64,000 nt of DNA from Leptospiraceae bacterium (GTDB lineage: Bacteria; Spirochaetota; Leptospiria; Leptospirales; Leptospiraceae). The notes under the pieces were generated by a model. The model ran no database searches and was not told the origin of the DNA. It saw only the letters and a list, made by a program, of their open reading frames with translations. The translations under genes and the position numbers were made by a program. The stretch covers positions 38,552-102,551 of the forward strand of contig JAGOHK010000005.1 of NCBI GenBank assembly GCA_017996175.1, in the 5' to 3' direction. Shown here one piece after another: positions 29,670 to 38,431 of this stretch (position 1 is its first letter; each line of letters starts with the position of its first letter).

Positions 29670-30722
29670 ATGAAAAAATTTCTAATTTTACTTTTAGTTT
29701 TCTTTGCATTAAAAGCAGATTCCAATTTAAATATAAGACAAGTGACGTTAGCCGATATAGTATACCAACCACATACAGAGGAGGGTTATCTACAGGGCTG
29801 GAATTTTTTCTTTCGAAACACAGAGTATAATATTATTGTAACTTTTTTAGTTAGTAATCTCGGTCCAAATGATTTTAATGCAGGGACAAGCTTATTGATT
29901 GAATCTAAGAAAACAGGTTCGTTTGCTACGATAAAAGAATTTGGTAGAAAAGATTTGAGTGTGGATAATGGTATTAACCTCAAGATATATAACAATACAC
30001 TTAAACATCAAAATGGCATCTTCGAAGTTTCGCAATATTATGATGATATAAAACTCTATCTAAAATTTGAATCAAACGGTTTAGGTGCTACACTTTCCGG
30101 CGGAAAATACTTAGTATCCGGAAAAGAAAAATTTGTAAGAGCAGATATTCCTTTTTCTTTTGTAAAGACTACTGGTTATATTGAATATAAAGGCGAAAAT
30201 ATTGAATTAAATGGTCTTGGTGGAATGGAGCATTTGATTACTAACTATGAAGTTTACAAATATAGTAGTAAATGGGAAATACTACGTGCTTCGAATAAAG
30301 AAGGTATGCGGCTATTTACGGGTGGATTTCATGGAGTTAAAAAATCACCAGATGATTACTTCAGAACTCTAGTCGTTCAAAATGCGAAGGGAGAATTTTT
30401 ACTCTCAGGTCTTGTTAGGAAGACGGAAATCTTAAACTCTGAAATCGATAAATACTCAGGTTATAGCTTACCTTTAAAAGAAAAAATATTTATTGGGGAA
30501 AATGGATGTTTTGTGCTATCAGAGCGACTAAATAGTCTAGGAAAAATCAATATACTATCGAACATTTCTGCTGTGCTAAGTTTTTTTGTAAAACTTTTTT
30601 TTGCAAATCCATATCAGGTTAATTTTCTAAGTAGGCTAACAGTGAATTGCCCTGATTCATTTCCGACTGCACCCTCCGAGTTTATCGGAATACAATCTTA
30701 TTATTTGATTAATCCTAAATGA
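29670..30722 (+). CDS. Secreted protein, possibly AttH/CrtC lipocalin-like
   Basis: The signal peptide is MKKFLILLLVFFALKADS. The 330-residue mature part alternates beta strands and has a central ELNGLGGMEHLITNYEVYKYSSKWEILRA that resembles the His-containing core of the AttH/CrtC (hydratase-like lipocalin) family, including the opening GWNFFFRN. The match is by pattern and may be wrong. The C-terminus has a hydrophobic stretch (LSNISAVLSFFVKLFFANPY). It is secreted to the periplasm or beyond. Confidence 0.5.
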   Translation: MKKFLILLLVFFALKADSNLNIRQVTLADIVYQPHTEEGYLQGWNFFFRNTEYNIIVTFLVSNLGPNDFNAGTSLLIESKKTGSFATIKEFGRKDLSVDNGINLKIYNNTLKHQNGIFEVSQYYDDIKLYLKFESNGLGATLSGGKYLVSGKEKFVRADIPFSFVKTTGYIEYKGENIELNGLGGMEHLITNYEVYKYSSKWEILRASNKEGMRLFTGGFHGVKKSPDDYFRTLVVQNAKGEFLLSGLVRKTEILNSEIDKYSGYSLPLKEKIFIGENGCFVLSERLNSLGKINILSNISAVLSFFVKLFFANPYQVNFLSRLTVNCPDSFPTAPSEFIGIQSYYLINPK

Positions 30723-30724
30723 AG

Positions 30725-30756
30725 AAAGATTGCCGTTTTTGATTTCGGCAATCTTT
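30725..30756 (+). terminator. Hairpin between convergent genes
   Basis: An 11-bp perfect stem (AAAGATTGCCG / CGGCAATCTTT) with a 10-base T-rich loop lies 2 bases after the stop of the plus-strand gene and 12 bases past the end of the minus-strand one. There is no clear T-tract on either side. It is a likely two-way transcription stop. Confidence 0.45.
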
Positions 30757-30768
30757 AAAGAGTTTAGA

Positions 30769-31926
30769 TTAGCTAATTAGAAATTTCTTTCTTAAAACAA
30801 GTCCTAGCCCTGTAAAAAGAATAATCAATATAACGGCTAATGTATGATTTCCGTCAGTGCCGTTTAGGTAAGCCATTAGATTACTATTTTCTTTTAAAAA
30901 TGCAAGTTGACTGGCTTGAACTGGTAATTTAATATTTCCAATTTTGGAAATATATTTTGATCCTGCAACACAGGTATCATTTTTCTTGTCGTTGGATTTT
31001 CTATTTTCCATTGCATTAGAATTTACACCTGTACTATTTCCAGTATTATCCTCATCTACTCCATCTGCATCGTTCCCATGTCCGCGATTATTATCTTCTT
31101 TGCATTCAGTGGTTACAGAAACTGGAATAGTGACCGGCTGAGAAGAGTTCCCACTGATTGAAAGAACTAAATTTAAATTACTAACTCCAGTGGGCACTGA
31201 AAATTCTCCACTGATGGCACCTTCGGCAGTAGAAGTTCCAGAATAAATACTTAGAGTATGTCCGTCTGTACTTACACCAGTTAAAATAAAAGTGCCTCCA
31301 CCAATTGTATTTTCTTTGCTATCTAATAGGTAACCCGCAACGGCAACTAGCGTACTGGTCGTAGAGCCCATGGTTACCGTTACAGATGGTTGGATGGTTC
31401 CCAAAGAATTGTTCGTAGAGTTCTCAGTGGAAGTTGTAGTAGTATTCGTTGTCGAAGGGGTTTCGGTGGTTGTATTTTGAGTCACAGTTGTAGTTGAGTT
31501 GGAACTACTACTGCTAGAAGAAGTATCCGTACCACTAGTAAGTTCATTGGAAGTATTGCTGGAAGAGCTTTCTGTGCTTGATGCAGTGGATTCAGATGAA
31601 CTAGAACTAGTAGAGGAAGAAGTAGTAGAACTAGATGTAGTGGAATCACTATCACTCGAGGAAATTGTTCCTACACTTCCAGTAATAGATACAACTGGGG
31701 TAGAGGTCGTAGCCGCTTCTGGAGTTTGAACAATATCTGATTTAGTTCCACCTGCTACGAGAGTTACTTCTCCTGCGCTAGAAGTAATTGCATTACTCGT
31801 GTTGTTAGAGGCGGTCGTTGTATCTTGAACAAGCCCTATAAGTGGTACATACTGCTTTTGCTTCTGCGAGCAGTTGATCAAAAAAATTGTAAAGATGATA
31901 TAAACAAATAATCCTTTGATTTTCAT
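30769..31926 (-). CDS. Ser/Thr-rich putative lipoprotein with C-terminal hydrophobic tail
   Basis: The N-terminus is a lipoprotein signal (LFVYIIFTIFLINC). Residues 85-180 are nearly all Ser and Thr with some Asn, Asp and Glu, as in a surface stalk or glycosylated linker. A beta-rich domain follows, then an Asp-rich segment RGHGNDADGVDEDNTG that could bind calcium. The last 26 residues are a hydrophobic helix followed by Arg-Lys-Lys. A lipid anchor at one end and a helix-plus-basic tail at the other is unusual; the tail looks like a sorting signal. The repeats invite slippage. GGAG lies 11 bases before the ATG. Confidence 0.75.
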   Translation of the reverse strand: MKIKGLFVYIIFTIFLINCSQKQKQYVPLIGLVQDTTTASNNTSNAITSSAGEVTLVAGGTKSDIVQTPEAATTSTPVVSITGSVGTISSSDSDSTTSSSTTSSSTSSSSSESTASSTESSSSNTSNELTSGTDTSSSSSSSNSTTTVTQNTTTETPSTTNTTTTSTENSTNNSLGTIQPSVTVTMGSTTSTLVAVAGYLLDSKENTIGGGTFILTGVSTDGHTLSIYSGTSTAEGAISGEFSVPTGVSNLNLVLSISGNSSQPVTIPVSVTTECKEDNNRGHGNDADGVDEDNTGNSTGVNSNAMENRKSNDKKNDTCVAGSKYISKIGNIKLPVQASQLAFLKENSNLMAYLNGTDGNHTLAVILIILFTGLGLVLRKKFLIS

Positions 31927-32056
31927 AAGTTTTATACTCCTTTTTTATCAGACTAAAAATACTTTAAAAAAATTGAAAGATAAATAGAGATTTAAACCGT
32001 AAAAATTGCAGGAAATCTAGACTTTCTTGTGTCGAAAGAGGCTGCCAAAAGATTGT

Positions 32057-33142
32057 CTACAAAAGCGAAAGTGGGAGCGTAAAGCTAATTTTTGTAATAT
32101 TGCCTTCAGTTGCAATGGTTAGATTACCATTATTCTTTTCTACGATCTCTTTACTCAGGGTTAATCCAAGCGCTGATCCTTTCTCTGTTTCATTTAGAGG
32201 TTCTTTGGAGTGGTACTCAAAGTTTAGTATTTTTTCCTGTAGCTCATCGCTAAAAAACATTCCCTTATTTAAAATAGAAATTATGATTATCTCAGAAGAC
32301 TTTGTGTAATTGATTTGAATGTATTCATTATAATTAGTAAACTTGATTGCATTTGAAAATAGATTTTCTAAAATTATTTTTACTGAATATTCATCTCCAA
32401 ACGCAAAAATGTCATTATCCGTAAAAGAATTTTGAATCGTAATTTTCTTTTTTTCGATTGTATGGCTGTTTTCTTTTAAAACTTCTTTTATAATTTTGGA
32501 TAAATTTATATTTGTGGGTGTAAGGCTTATTAGCTTCGTTTCTAATCGAGACCAATAAATTAGATTCCTGAGATAGGATTTTGTTTGCTCGTTAGATTTA
32601 CTCAATTTAGTAAGTGTGTCTTTTAACGATTTTAAGTCGTTTAAGTTTAGGAAATCTTCCAGAGAGGTTATTTGAGCAAAAATTTGATCCAAATCTTCTT
32701 TCATATCTTTTGCTATGATAGAAAAAAATTTATTCTTCTTTTTATTTAATTCGTATAATTGTTTTTGTAGGAGGCTATTTTCGAGGTGGACTTTTATACG
32801 AGTCACCACCTCAGGATTTTGAAATGGTTTAGAAATAAAATCAATTGCTCCTAACCGAAGTCCTTCTACTTTTGTATCCACATCTTGATGTGCGCTGATG
32901 AATAGGACTGGAATGTCTTTGATTTCTTTTTTTTTCTTTATGATAGAAATGAATTCTAGACCGCTCATTTCAGGCATATCAATATCTAATAGAATTAAAT
33001 CGGGAATAGTATCTTCCATTATTTCTAAGGCTTTGTTTGCAGTGTTTGCAGAGATTACTTTATAGCCCTGTAATTTAAGGATTAAAGCTAATGTCTTCTC
33101 GCTAATCTCGTCATCATCTATTACACAAATTGTATTTTCCAT
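32057..33142 (-). CDS. Receiver plus histidine-kinase-like protein lacking the phospho-His
   Basis: Residues 1-120 are an intact receiver (acidic DDD 9-11, phospho-acceptor Asp53, Lys105 in SKPF). The region after it reads NKFFSIIAKDMKEDLD, where kinases of this type have FFSIIAHDLKNPL; Lys145 replaces the phospho-His. The ATPase domain keeps the N box (NLFSNAIKFT) and G2 box (GSALGLTLSKEI), but the G1 box DxGxG is NKGMFFS. It can probably still bind ATP but not autophosphorylate. It may act as a scaffold, phosphatase or allosteric partner of another kinase. It lies before the Gld-like ABC set. Confidence 0.85.
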   Translation of the reverse strand: MENTICVIDDDEISEKTLALILKLQGYKVISANTANKALEIMEDTIPDLILLDIDMPEMSGLEFISIIKKKKEIKDIPVLFISAHQDVDTKVEGLRLGAIDFISKPFQNPEVVTRIKVHLENSLLQKQLYELNKKKNKFFSIIAKDMKEDLDQIFAQITSLEDFLNLNDLKSLKDTLTKLSKSNEQTKSYLRNLIYWSRLETKLISLTPTNINLSKIIKEVLKENSHTIEKKKITIQNSFTDNDIFAFGDEYSVKIILENLFSNAIKFTNYNEYIQINYTKSSEIIIISILNKGMFFSDELQEKILNFEYHSKEPLNETEKGSALGLTLSKEIVEKNNGNLTIATEGNITKISFTLPLSLL

Positions 33143-33154
33143 ATTAATCCTTAA

Positions 33155-34153
33155 TTACTTTTTAACCAAAGTCTCTGGTTTAAAATCTAAAATGGATTTG
33201 ATTGAATACTCGCTTAATTTGTAAATGCTAGGTTCATTGTTTTTTCGCACGTAATACGCATTTAACTTTTTATCAAAGCCAGCAGATAACAAAGTGTAGC
33301 TTTTTGGAATGCCTTCTTTACTTTTATAATCAACACGCAGTTCAAAAGGGTTTGGATCGATCCCTTTTAGAATAGATTCATCTACAACTAGGTCATCACT
33401 TGTGATGGACGAAAGTTTAGAAAGACTTGTATTCATATCTTCGTTTGCAATTTCTCCTTTCTTTGGAGATTCCAGGTTCCACACAGTTGTCTTTTTTATT
33501 TCGTAGTCATTTCCTGCTTTTTTGAGGGTAATTCCGATTATCTCATCTGAGGTAAGTCCAACCGGAGAAACTTTTTTGTTTAGGAAGTAAATAAATTCAG
33601 CTCTATTAGTTGTAGCTCTTAGATTTTCTTCTACAAGATAGATGTCATCTGAATCTTTCCATTTAATATGGGAACTTACCCCGTCTGTGCTGACTGTACC
33701 TACTAGTAAATGACCCAAAGAAGTTTCATTTTGAAAGACCTCTACCTTGATTTCATCTTCGTTAAATCCATATTCATTTGCCTTCTCTTTTGAGGAGCTA
33801 ACAACTGTATACTTTCGTGCATTCAAAATGGACTTTAATAAAGAATCAACTCGCTCTTTATCCGCAGGAAGTTTTTTTCCTTTGGTAAGTAAATTCCAAT
33901 CGTCCCCTTCTTTAACAAGTTCGAACTTAGTCTCGGTGACTTTTGTTTTTTCTAAAACCAATTTAGTAACTTGAGAACTACTTGCAGTTAAAAATGGATC
34001 TGCCTTGTCATAACTACTAGCTCTAAATCCAAATGGATCTTTTATGATTAGGATTAAGAGGAGAAAAACGATATTACTCGCAGTTAGAGTAAATGCGACA
34101 TTTTTTGAGATGAATTCGATAAGTTTAGTATAATTTTCTAATATTGATTTCAT
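33155..34153 (-). CDS. DUF4340 protein of a Gld-like ABC system
   Basis: The 332-residue protein has a short cytosolic N-terminus, one transmembrane helix (VAFTLTASNIVFLLLILII), and a periplasmic part with the repeated DUF4340 pattern (LVKEGDDWNLLTKGKKLPADKERVDSLLKSIL and ANEYGFNEDEIKVEV). DUF4340 proteins usually accompany GldG-like proteins and an ABC-2 transporter, as here. An AAGG site precedes the ATG. It begins 5 bases after the GldG-like gene and is the last gene of the set. Confidence 0.83.
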   Translation of the reverse strand: MKSILENYTKLIEFISKNVAFTLTASNIVFLLLILIIKDPFGFRASSYDKADPFLTASSSQVTKLVLEKTKVTETKFELVKEGDDWNLLTKGKKLPADKERVDSLLKSILNARKYTVVSSSKEKANEYGFNEDEIKVEVFQNETSLGHLLVGTVSTDGVSSHIKWKDSDDIYLVEENLRATTNRAEFIYFLNKKVSPVGLTSDEIIGITLKKAGNDYEIKKTTVWNLESPKKGEIANEDMNTSLSKLSSITSDDLVVDESILKGIDPNPFELRVDYKSKEGIPKSYTLLSAGFDKKLNAYYVRKNNEPSIYKLSEYSIKSILDFKPETLVKK

Positions 34154-34158
34154 AATTG

Positions 34159-35838
34159 TTACCTTTTACCAGAAGATCTTTTTTTCAAGCGAAGGAAGGC
34201 GAAGATACTAATTCCAACTGGAAGCAGTAAAATATTGATAAAGCTAAAGATAAACTTCTCAGTCTTACTTACATCCTTTAGATTCTTAGTATAAACTTGT
34301 TTGGTTCTAAGGGATAACATGTCGGTATCCCCACCTAGAATGTCGATTACGTTTAGCACAAAACCAAGATTAGCCCGAAAGAGTTGAATGTAATCGTTAC
34401 TTGCAAGCATGTCCGAAAGTAAATAAGGGCTTCCAAATACTACAATCTGGCTTTTTTTACCTTCTTTGGTTTTATCCACAAAAGCTTCTGTTACTTCTTT
34501 AGGAACAGTTTCGGAAGTGAAGAAAGATTTTAGATTTCCTTCGACATGCAGACCTAGCACAAAATTCGTATTTTGCGCGTTGATCGGTTGTTTTGCGACT
34601 TTCTCTTCGTTTACGATTACGAACTCAGAGCGTTTGTCTGCCTTTTTTGTACTTTCAATCAAGTTCGTAAAAGTGGCATTTGGTTGTTTGTCGGATTTGA
34701 CTTCAAGAGAAGACGTCCAAGGAAGCAAAACCGCACTCGCATTCTTTGTAAATTGGCTTTTCGGATGAATTGCTCCACTTTCTTTTCTGGGGATTAACCA
34801 GAGCGGATAATGGATAGCTTCCGCATTTGGGTTGGTGAGTTGTTGGAAAATGGATGTCACAGCGTAAGAATCATCTGGCTCTAAGATCATATCCGTCTTA
34901 ACTTCAAATCCGTAATGGGATAAAAAGGCATTGATATTTCCTACGTTTGGATCTGGTTGGGCTAATCCCTCGTTGCCTCCACCCATCATAGCTGCCATTT
35001 GATTTTGCTGACCGCCAATTTGGAAATTCAAAGTCTTTGCAAATATTACAAGGTTTCCACCACGCATCAAAAACTGGTCGATGTAGTATTTGCCTTTATC
35101 CGTAAGTTCAGGAGCTCCGACCCAAAGAAGAGTTTTGATTTCTTCTGGAATACTTTCTTGATTCACATTGATTTCTTGCATTTGTCCATTTTCAGGAGCG
35201 AATGCTCGATGCACAAAAAGTCCGAACGTATCTTTTCCCATTCCCTGAGTTTGTTCGGGAGCGTTAAACGTGCCGTTAGCCTTTAGTATCGCAACTGAGG
35301 AAGCATTGTTCTTCTTTAGCATTTTTTTAAGTGAGGATAATATTTGGTATTCGATAGCCTCTGCAAAATAAGCGTTAGGAATTACAGTAGACTTAGAGCC
35401 TACGGTGAGTTTGATTCCAAAGTAGGCTTGTTTGATTTCGAGTGCACCGCGTTCTTGTTGGTTGAGCTGTGCTGGTTTGATTCCTGCCTCAGTAGCTTTC
35501 TTTTTATCGGATTCGTTAGAATCTGGATCATGAAAACGAAGTTCTACTTTTTTACGGTTTACACTTGCGATTTCTTTGATTAACTCGCGTGTGAGGTTAA
35601 GACGAGCTTTGTGCTCACCTGGAACATCAGATGAGTAAAACGCGTCGATATAAAGTTTCTCTGGAAGATTTTGTAAAACTTTCTCTGTGCTGTCTGTGAG
35701 GTTAAAACGGTTTTCCCGCGACAAATCTTTTCGGCAATAAAAATCACTCACGAGATAGTTAAACAAAAAGAAACTAAGAAATGTGCTAATGGAAAGAAAT
35801 TTATAATTCTTATCTAGTTTATGGAATAGCTCGATCAT
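34159..35838 (-). CDS. GldG-like ABC-associated membrane protein
   Basis: The 559-residue protein has an N-terminal membrane helix (FLSISTFLSFFLFNYLVSDFY), a large periplasmic domain beginning RENRFNLTDSTEKVLQNLPEKLYIDAFYSSDVPG, and a C-terminal helix (FIFSFINILLLPVGISIFAFL) followed by a basic tail. This is the layout of the GldG/ABC_transp_aux family. Its start overlaps the permease stop by 4 bases. The set ATPase, ABC-2 permease, GldG-like, DUF4340 resembles the gliding-motility-type transporters, but Leptospira is not a Bacteroidetes glider, so its cargo is unknown. Confidence 0.87.
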   Translation of the reverse strand: MIELFHKLDKNYKFLSISTFLSFFLFNYLVSDFYCRKDLSRENRFNLTDSTEKVLQNLPEKLYIDAFYSSDVPGEHKARLNLTRELIKEIASVNRKKVELRFHDPDSNESDKKKATEAGIKPAQLNQQERGALEIKQAYFGIKLTVGSKSTVIPNAYFAEAIEYQILSSLKKMLKKNNASSVAILKANGTFNAPEQTQGMGKDTFGLFVHRAFAPENGQMQEINVNQESIPEEIKTLLWVGAPELTDKGKYYIDQFLMRGGNLVIFAKTLNFQIGGQQNQMAAMMGGGNEGLAQPDPNVGNINAFLSHYGFEVKTDMILEPDDSYAVTSIFQQLTNPNAEAIHYPLWLIPRKESGAIHPKSQFTKNASAVLLPWTSSLEVKSDKQPNATFTNLIESTKKADKRSEFVIVNEEKVAKQPINAQNTNFVLGLHVEGNLKSFFTSETVPKEVTEAFVDKTKEGKKSQIVVFGSPYLLSDMLASNDYIQLFRANLGFVLNVIDILGGDTDMLSLRTKQVYTKNLKDVSKTEKFIFSFINILLLPVGISIFAFLRLKKRSSGKR

Positions 35839-36563
35839 TTTTTACCTCGAATTACAAATACATTTAGAAAAATCATAATCTTGATAAAAGAAATAAAAAA
35901 CAAAACATCTCTCGGATCAAAGACTCCCATTCGAAAAGATTCAAAGTGCTGCGACAAGGAAAGAAATGCAATGAATCCTCCGAGAAAATTTCCAAAAAAT
36001 TTTAAGATAGGTTGGTAGCCCATGATGAACATGAGAAAACAAGCAAGTAGAGTAAGGATGAACGCAGAAATTTGATCTCGTGTTAAAGAAGAAATCACAA
36101 GTCCTATACTGATATAAGCTCCACCCAAGAGGATAGTCCCTATATACCCCATGAAGACCAAACCAAAATCCAAGTCACCGAGGATACGCACTGTTAAAGG
36201 TGCAAGCAGGGTGCAAAGGATGGTGACGATTAAAAACATCCAGGCAGATAGGAATTTGCCTACAACAATTTCGTAATCTCGAATTGGTAGAGTCATTAAC
36301 ACTTCCATCGTTCCCGATTTTTCTTCCTCCGACCAAATACGCATCGTGATAGCAGGAATGAAGATGATATAAAGAATTGGAATCCAAGAGAAGAACTGTT
36401 CTAGGCTTGCGATTTTCAAATCCCAGAAGGAATTTCCCCCGAGACCATAGAAGAATAAAAAAGAAATTAGAAGCAAGAAAAATGCGCTAAATATATAGCC
36501 AATGGGTGTGTTGAAATAGGTGGATGCTTCTTTACGAAAAATAGTTTTGATATTACTGTTCAT
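35835..36563 (-). CDS. ABC-2 type permease (GldF-like)
   Basis: The 242-residue protein has six membrane helices and the typical start FRKEASTYFNTPIGYIFSAFF, with IWSEEEKSGTMEVLMTLPIRDYEIVVGKF in the first loop, a hallmark of ABC-2 permeases of the GldF type. It lies 2 bases after the ATPase gene and overlaps the GldG-like gene. It forms the channel of the transporter. Confidence 0.92.
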   Translation of the reverse strand: MNSNIKTIFRKEASTYFNTPIGYIFSAFFLLLISFLFFYGLGGNSFWDLKIASLEQFFSWIPILYIIFIPAITMRIWSEEEKSGTMEVLMTLPIRDYEIVVGKFLSAWMFLIVTILCTLLAPLTVRILGDLDFGLVFMGYIGTILLGGAYISIGLVISSLTRDQISAFILTLLACFLMFIMGYQPILKFFGNFLGGFIAFLSLSQHFESFRMGVFDPRDVLFFISFIKIMIFLNVFVIRGKK

Positions 36564-36565
36564 GG

Positions 36566-37480
36566 TTATTTCCTTGTTAGCTCCTCGAAGATAGATTCTA
36601 GAGAGCGTTTGAATACTTTTAATTCACGAACTGGTAGATTCGATTTTGCAAGAGCGGCAAATACTGTTTCGGGCTTGGATTCATTGGTATGAACTAGATA
36701 ACCCTTGTAATCCCCTTCACTGCCTTCTGGAAATTCCTCTACAGAAATAAAATCCTGCGAAGTAAAGAGCGGTTTTACTTGATTTAACGCAGCTCTCACT
36801 TGAATCGAAACAGAGTGACCGGAGTGTAAATTTTTTACAGAAGAGTTAGCCACAATATTTCCCTGGCTAATAATGATTACCTCATCACAAATATCTTCCA
36901 CTTCTTGTAAAATATGAGTCGATAGGATTAGAGTTTTTTCTTTTCCTAGACTACGAATGAGGCTTCGAATATGCGAAATCTGGTTTGGATCAAGACCGGA
37001 TGTCGGCTCGTCTAAGATAATGATTTCAGGGTCGTGGATGAGAGTTCCCGCAAGTGCTACACGTTGTTTAAAGCCTTTCGAGAGAAAACTAATCGGAGTA
37101 TTGATATGCGAAGTAAGCTCACAAACCTCTACCATTTTCTCTACTCTTGACGGCTTATCATTCTTAGCCACACCGCGGATATCTGCCATATAGTTTAGAT
37201 ATTCGGAAATGAGCATTTCGGGATAGAGTGGGGCTGATTCAGGAAGATAACCCAGCTTTTTTTGAATCGCAATCGGATCTTTGGAAAAATCCTGATTGTC
37301 ATAATAGATACCACCCGCACTTGGCTCTAAATATCCTGTGAGCAAGCGCATAGTCGTTGTTTTGCCCGCGCCGTTTGGTCCGAGTAGTCCCGTGATGACT
37401 CCCGGCTTTACGGAAAAAGAGATGTTATTCACGGCTACTTTGTCTTGAAATTTTCTAGTTAAATTTTCTACACGTAACAT
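36566..37480 (-). CDS. ABC transporter ATP-binding protein (GldA-like)
   Basis: The Walker A is GLLGPNGAGKTTT, the signature is FLSKGFKQRVALAG, the Walker B is PEIIILDEPTSGLDPNQ and the H-loop is LSTHILQEV. YLPESAPLYPEM marks the Q-loop region. The C-terminal 80 residues form the regulatory domain common in this subfamily. The start at 37480 (LRVENL) is preferred to one 8 codons earlier because it gives the standard N-terminus. It powers the ABC-2 permease encoded downstream. Confidence 0.95.
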   Translation of the reverse strand: MLRVENLTRKFQDKVAVNNISFSVKPGVITGLLGPNGAGKTTTMRLLTGYLEPSAGGIYYDNQDFSKDPIAIQKKLGYLPESAPLYPEMLISEYLNYMADIRGVAKNDKPSRVEKMVEVCELTSHINTPISFLSKGFKQRVALAGTLIHDPEIIILDEPTSGLDPNQISHIRSLIRSLGKEKTLILSTHILQEVEDICDEVIIISQGNIVANSSVKNLHSGHSVSIQVRAALNQVKPLFTSQDFISVEEFPEGSEGDYKGYLVHTNESKPETVFAALAKSNLPVRELKVFKRSLESIFEELTRK

Positions 37481-37795
37481 TCTGATACACCTTGTTAGTA
37501 ACAAAATTGTAGGAAAGGGGCTATTGTCGATATTTTTTTTCTAGAAAGTGGTATACCTAATTCCTAAAAGCAATATCTAGCTTTATATACCATTCGCCCA
37601 AAATAAGACTCTTTTAAAATCGAATGGGTAATTACTTTTGGCGTTTGGTATGTCCAAATTTACTTTGGACAATTAGTGAAAAAGATTTTACGAATTAACA
37701 AATATTGGGTTTGGGCGAAAGCCCGATAAGCAGTTCGCAGGCTATTCACTATTAATCAAATTTTTAAGTGAGCTTTTGAAAAATTAGAAATCTGA
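37481..37795. other. 315-base intergenic region with two small hairpins
   Basis: No gene is visible. It contains a perfect 8-bp hairpin (TGTCCAAA / TTTGGACA, 37651-37671) and a GGGC-GAAA-GCCC tetraloop hairpin (37713-37724). The right half also begins the long inverted repeat that ends in the next gene. The region would contain the promoter of the ABC set, but I see no clear -10/-35. A small RNA is possible but not supported. Confidence 0.5.
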
Positions 37796-37803
37796 TTAAT
37801 AGT
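37748..37803 (-). terminator. Inverted repeat at the end of the gamma-carbonic anhydrase gene
   Basis: Arms ACTATTAATCA and TGATTAATAGT (11 bp, perfect) enclose a second, inner AATTTTT/AAAAATT pair. The outer right arm contains the stop codon of the carbonic-anhydrase-like gene, so the structure probably ends or protects its transcript. Confidence 0.4.
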
Positions 37804-38332
37804 TTGGTAATAATTTAAAATTGGATGGATTCAAATAATTCTCTTTGTATTTTTGATAGTTAGCTGCTGTGCGGGTTATGATTTCACGCTCTTTATCGTT
37901 TATATCACGGATAATTTTTGCAGGGCTACCCATAACCAGAACTCCGGGCGGAATTTTTTTTCCGGGGGTAACCAGTGAACCTGCGCCTACGAACGAGTAT
38001 TCGCCAAGCTCTACATCATCCATAACAGTTGCACCCATACCTACAAAGGAAAAATCTTTTAACGTTGCTCCGTGAATGGTTACACGATGACCGAGCGAAA
38101 CGTTATTTCCGATATTAACTGGATATACGTCACGCGCTACATGAATGAGAGACATGTCTTGGATGTTACAATTATCTCCAATTCGAATATAATTTACATC
38201 TCCGCGGATCAGTGTTTGAAACCAAATAGATGTATTTTCACCAATTTTTACATCTCCAATTATTTCAGCGCTAGGTGCAATGAAAGCAGTCTTTGCTATC
38301 GTGGGTTTGATTCCATTAAATTCATAAATCAT
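37796..38332 (-). CDS. Gamma-carbonic anhydrase family protein
   Basis: The 178-residue protein is a left-handed beta-helix built on repeats such as [15 protein letters not shown] and [13 protein letters not shown]. The three zinc histidines of the YrdA/CaiE class are present in SLIHVARD and [10 protein letters not shown]. The start at 38332 is preferred because AAAGGAAAA lies just upstream and it gives the standard [11 protein letters not shown] start. Many members show weak or no CO2 hydration, so the true reaction is open. Confidence 0.9.
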   Translation of the reverse strand: MIYEFNGIKPTIAKTAFIAPSAEIIGDVKIGENTSIWFQTLIRGDVNYIRIGDNCNIQDMSLIHVARDVYPVNIGNNVSLGHRVTIHGATLKDFSFVGMGATVMDDVELGEYSFVGAGSLVTPGKKIPPGVLVMGSPAKIIRDINDKEREIITRTAANYQKYKENYLNPSNFKLLPNY

Positions 38333-38431
38333 AAGTTTTCCTTTTGTTACAATTTGCAAAAATGATTTTCTTTGTCATTCGGAAATTTTCTCTTGCTTGA
38401 TTCAAAATTTGAAATTTTCTGGAATATATCC

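Noticed and set aside
31499..31729. Antisense open frame of Leu/Glu/Val repeats
   Set aside because: It is the shadow of the Ser/Thr repeat codons of the lipoprotein on the other strand.
37713..37724. GNRA-tetraloop hairpin as part of a riboswitch or small RNA
   Set aside because: Only one short stem is convincing, and no known conserved riboswitch core surrounds it.
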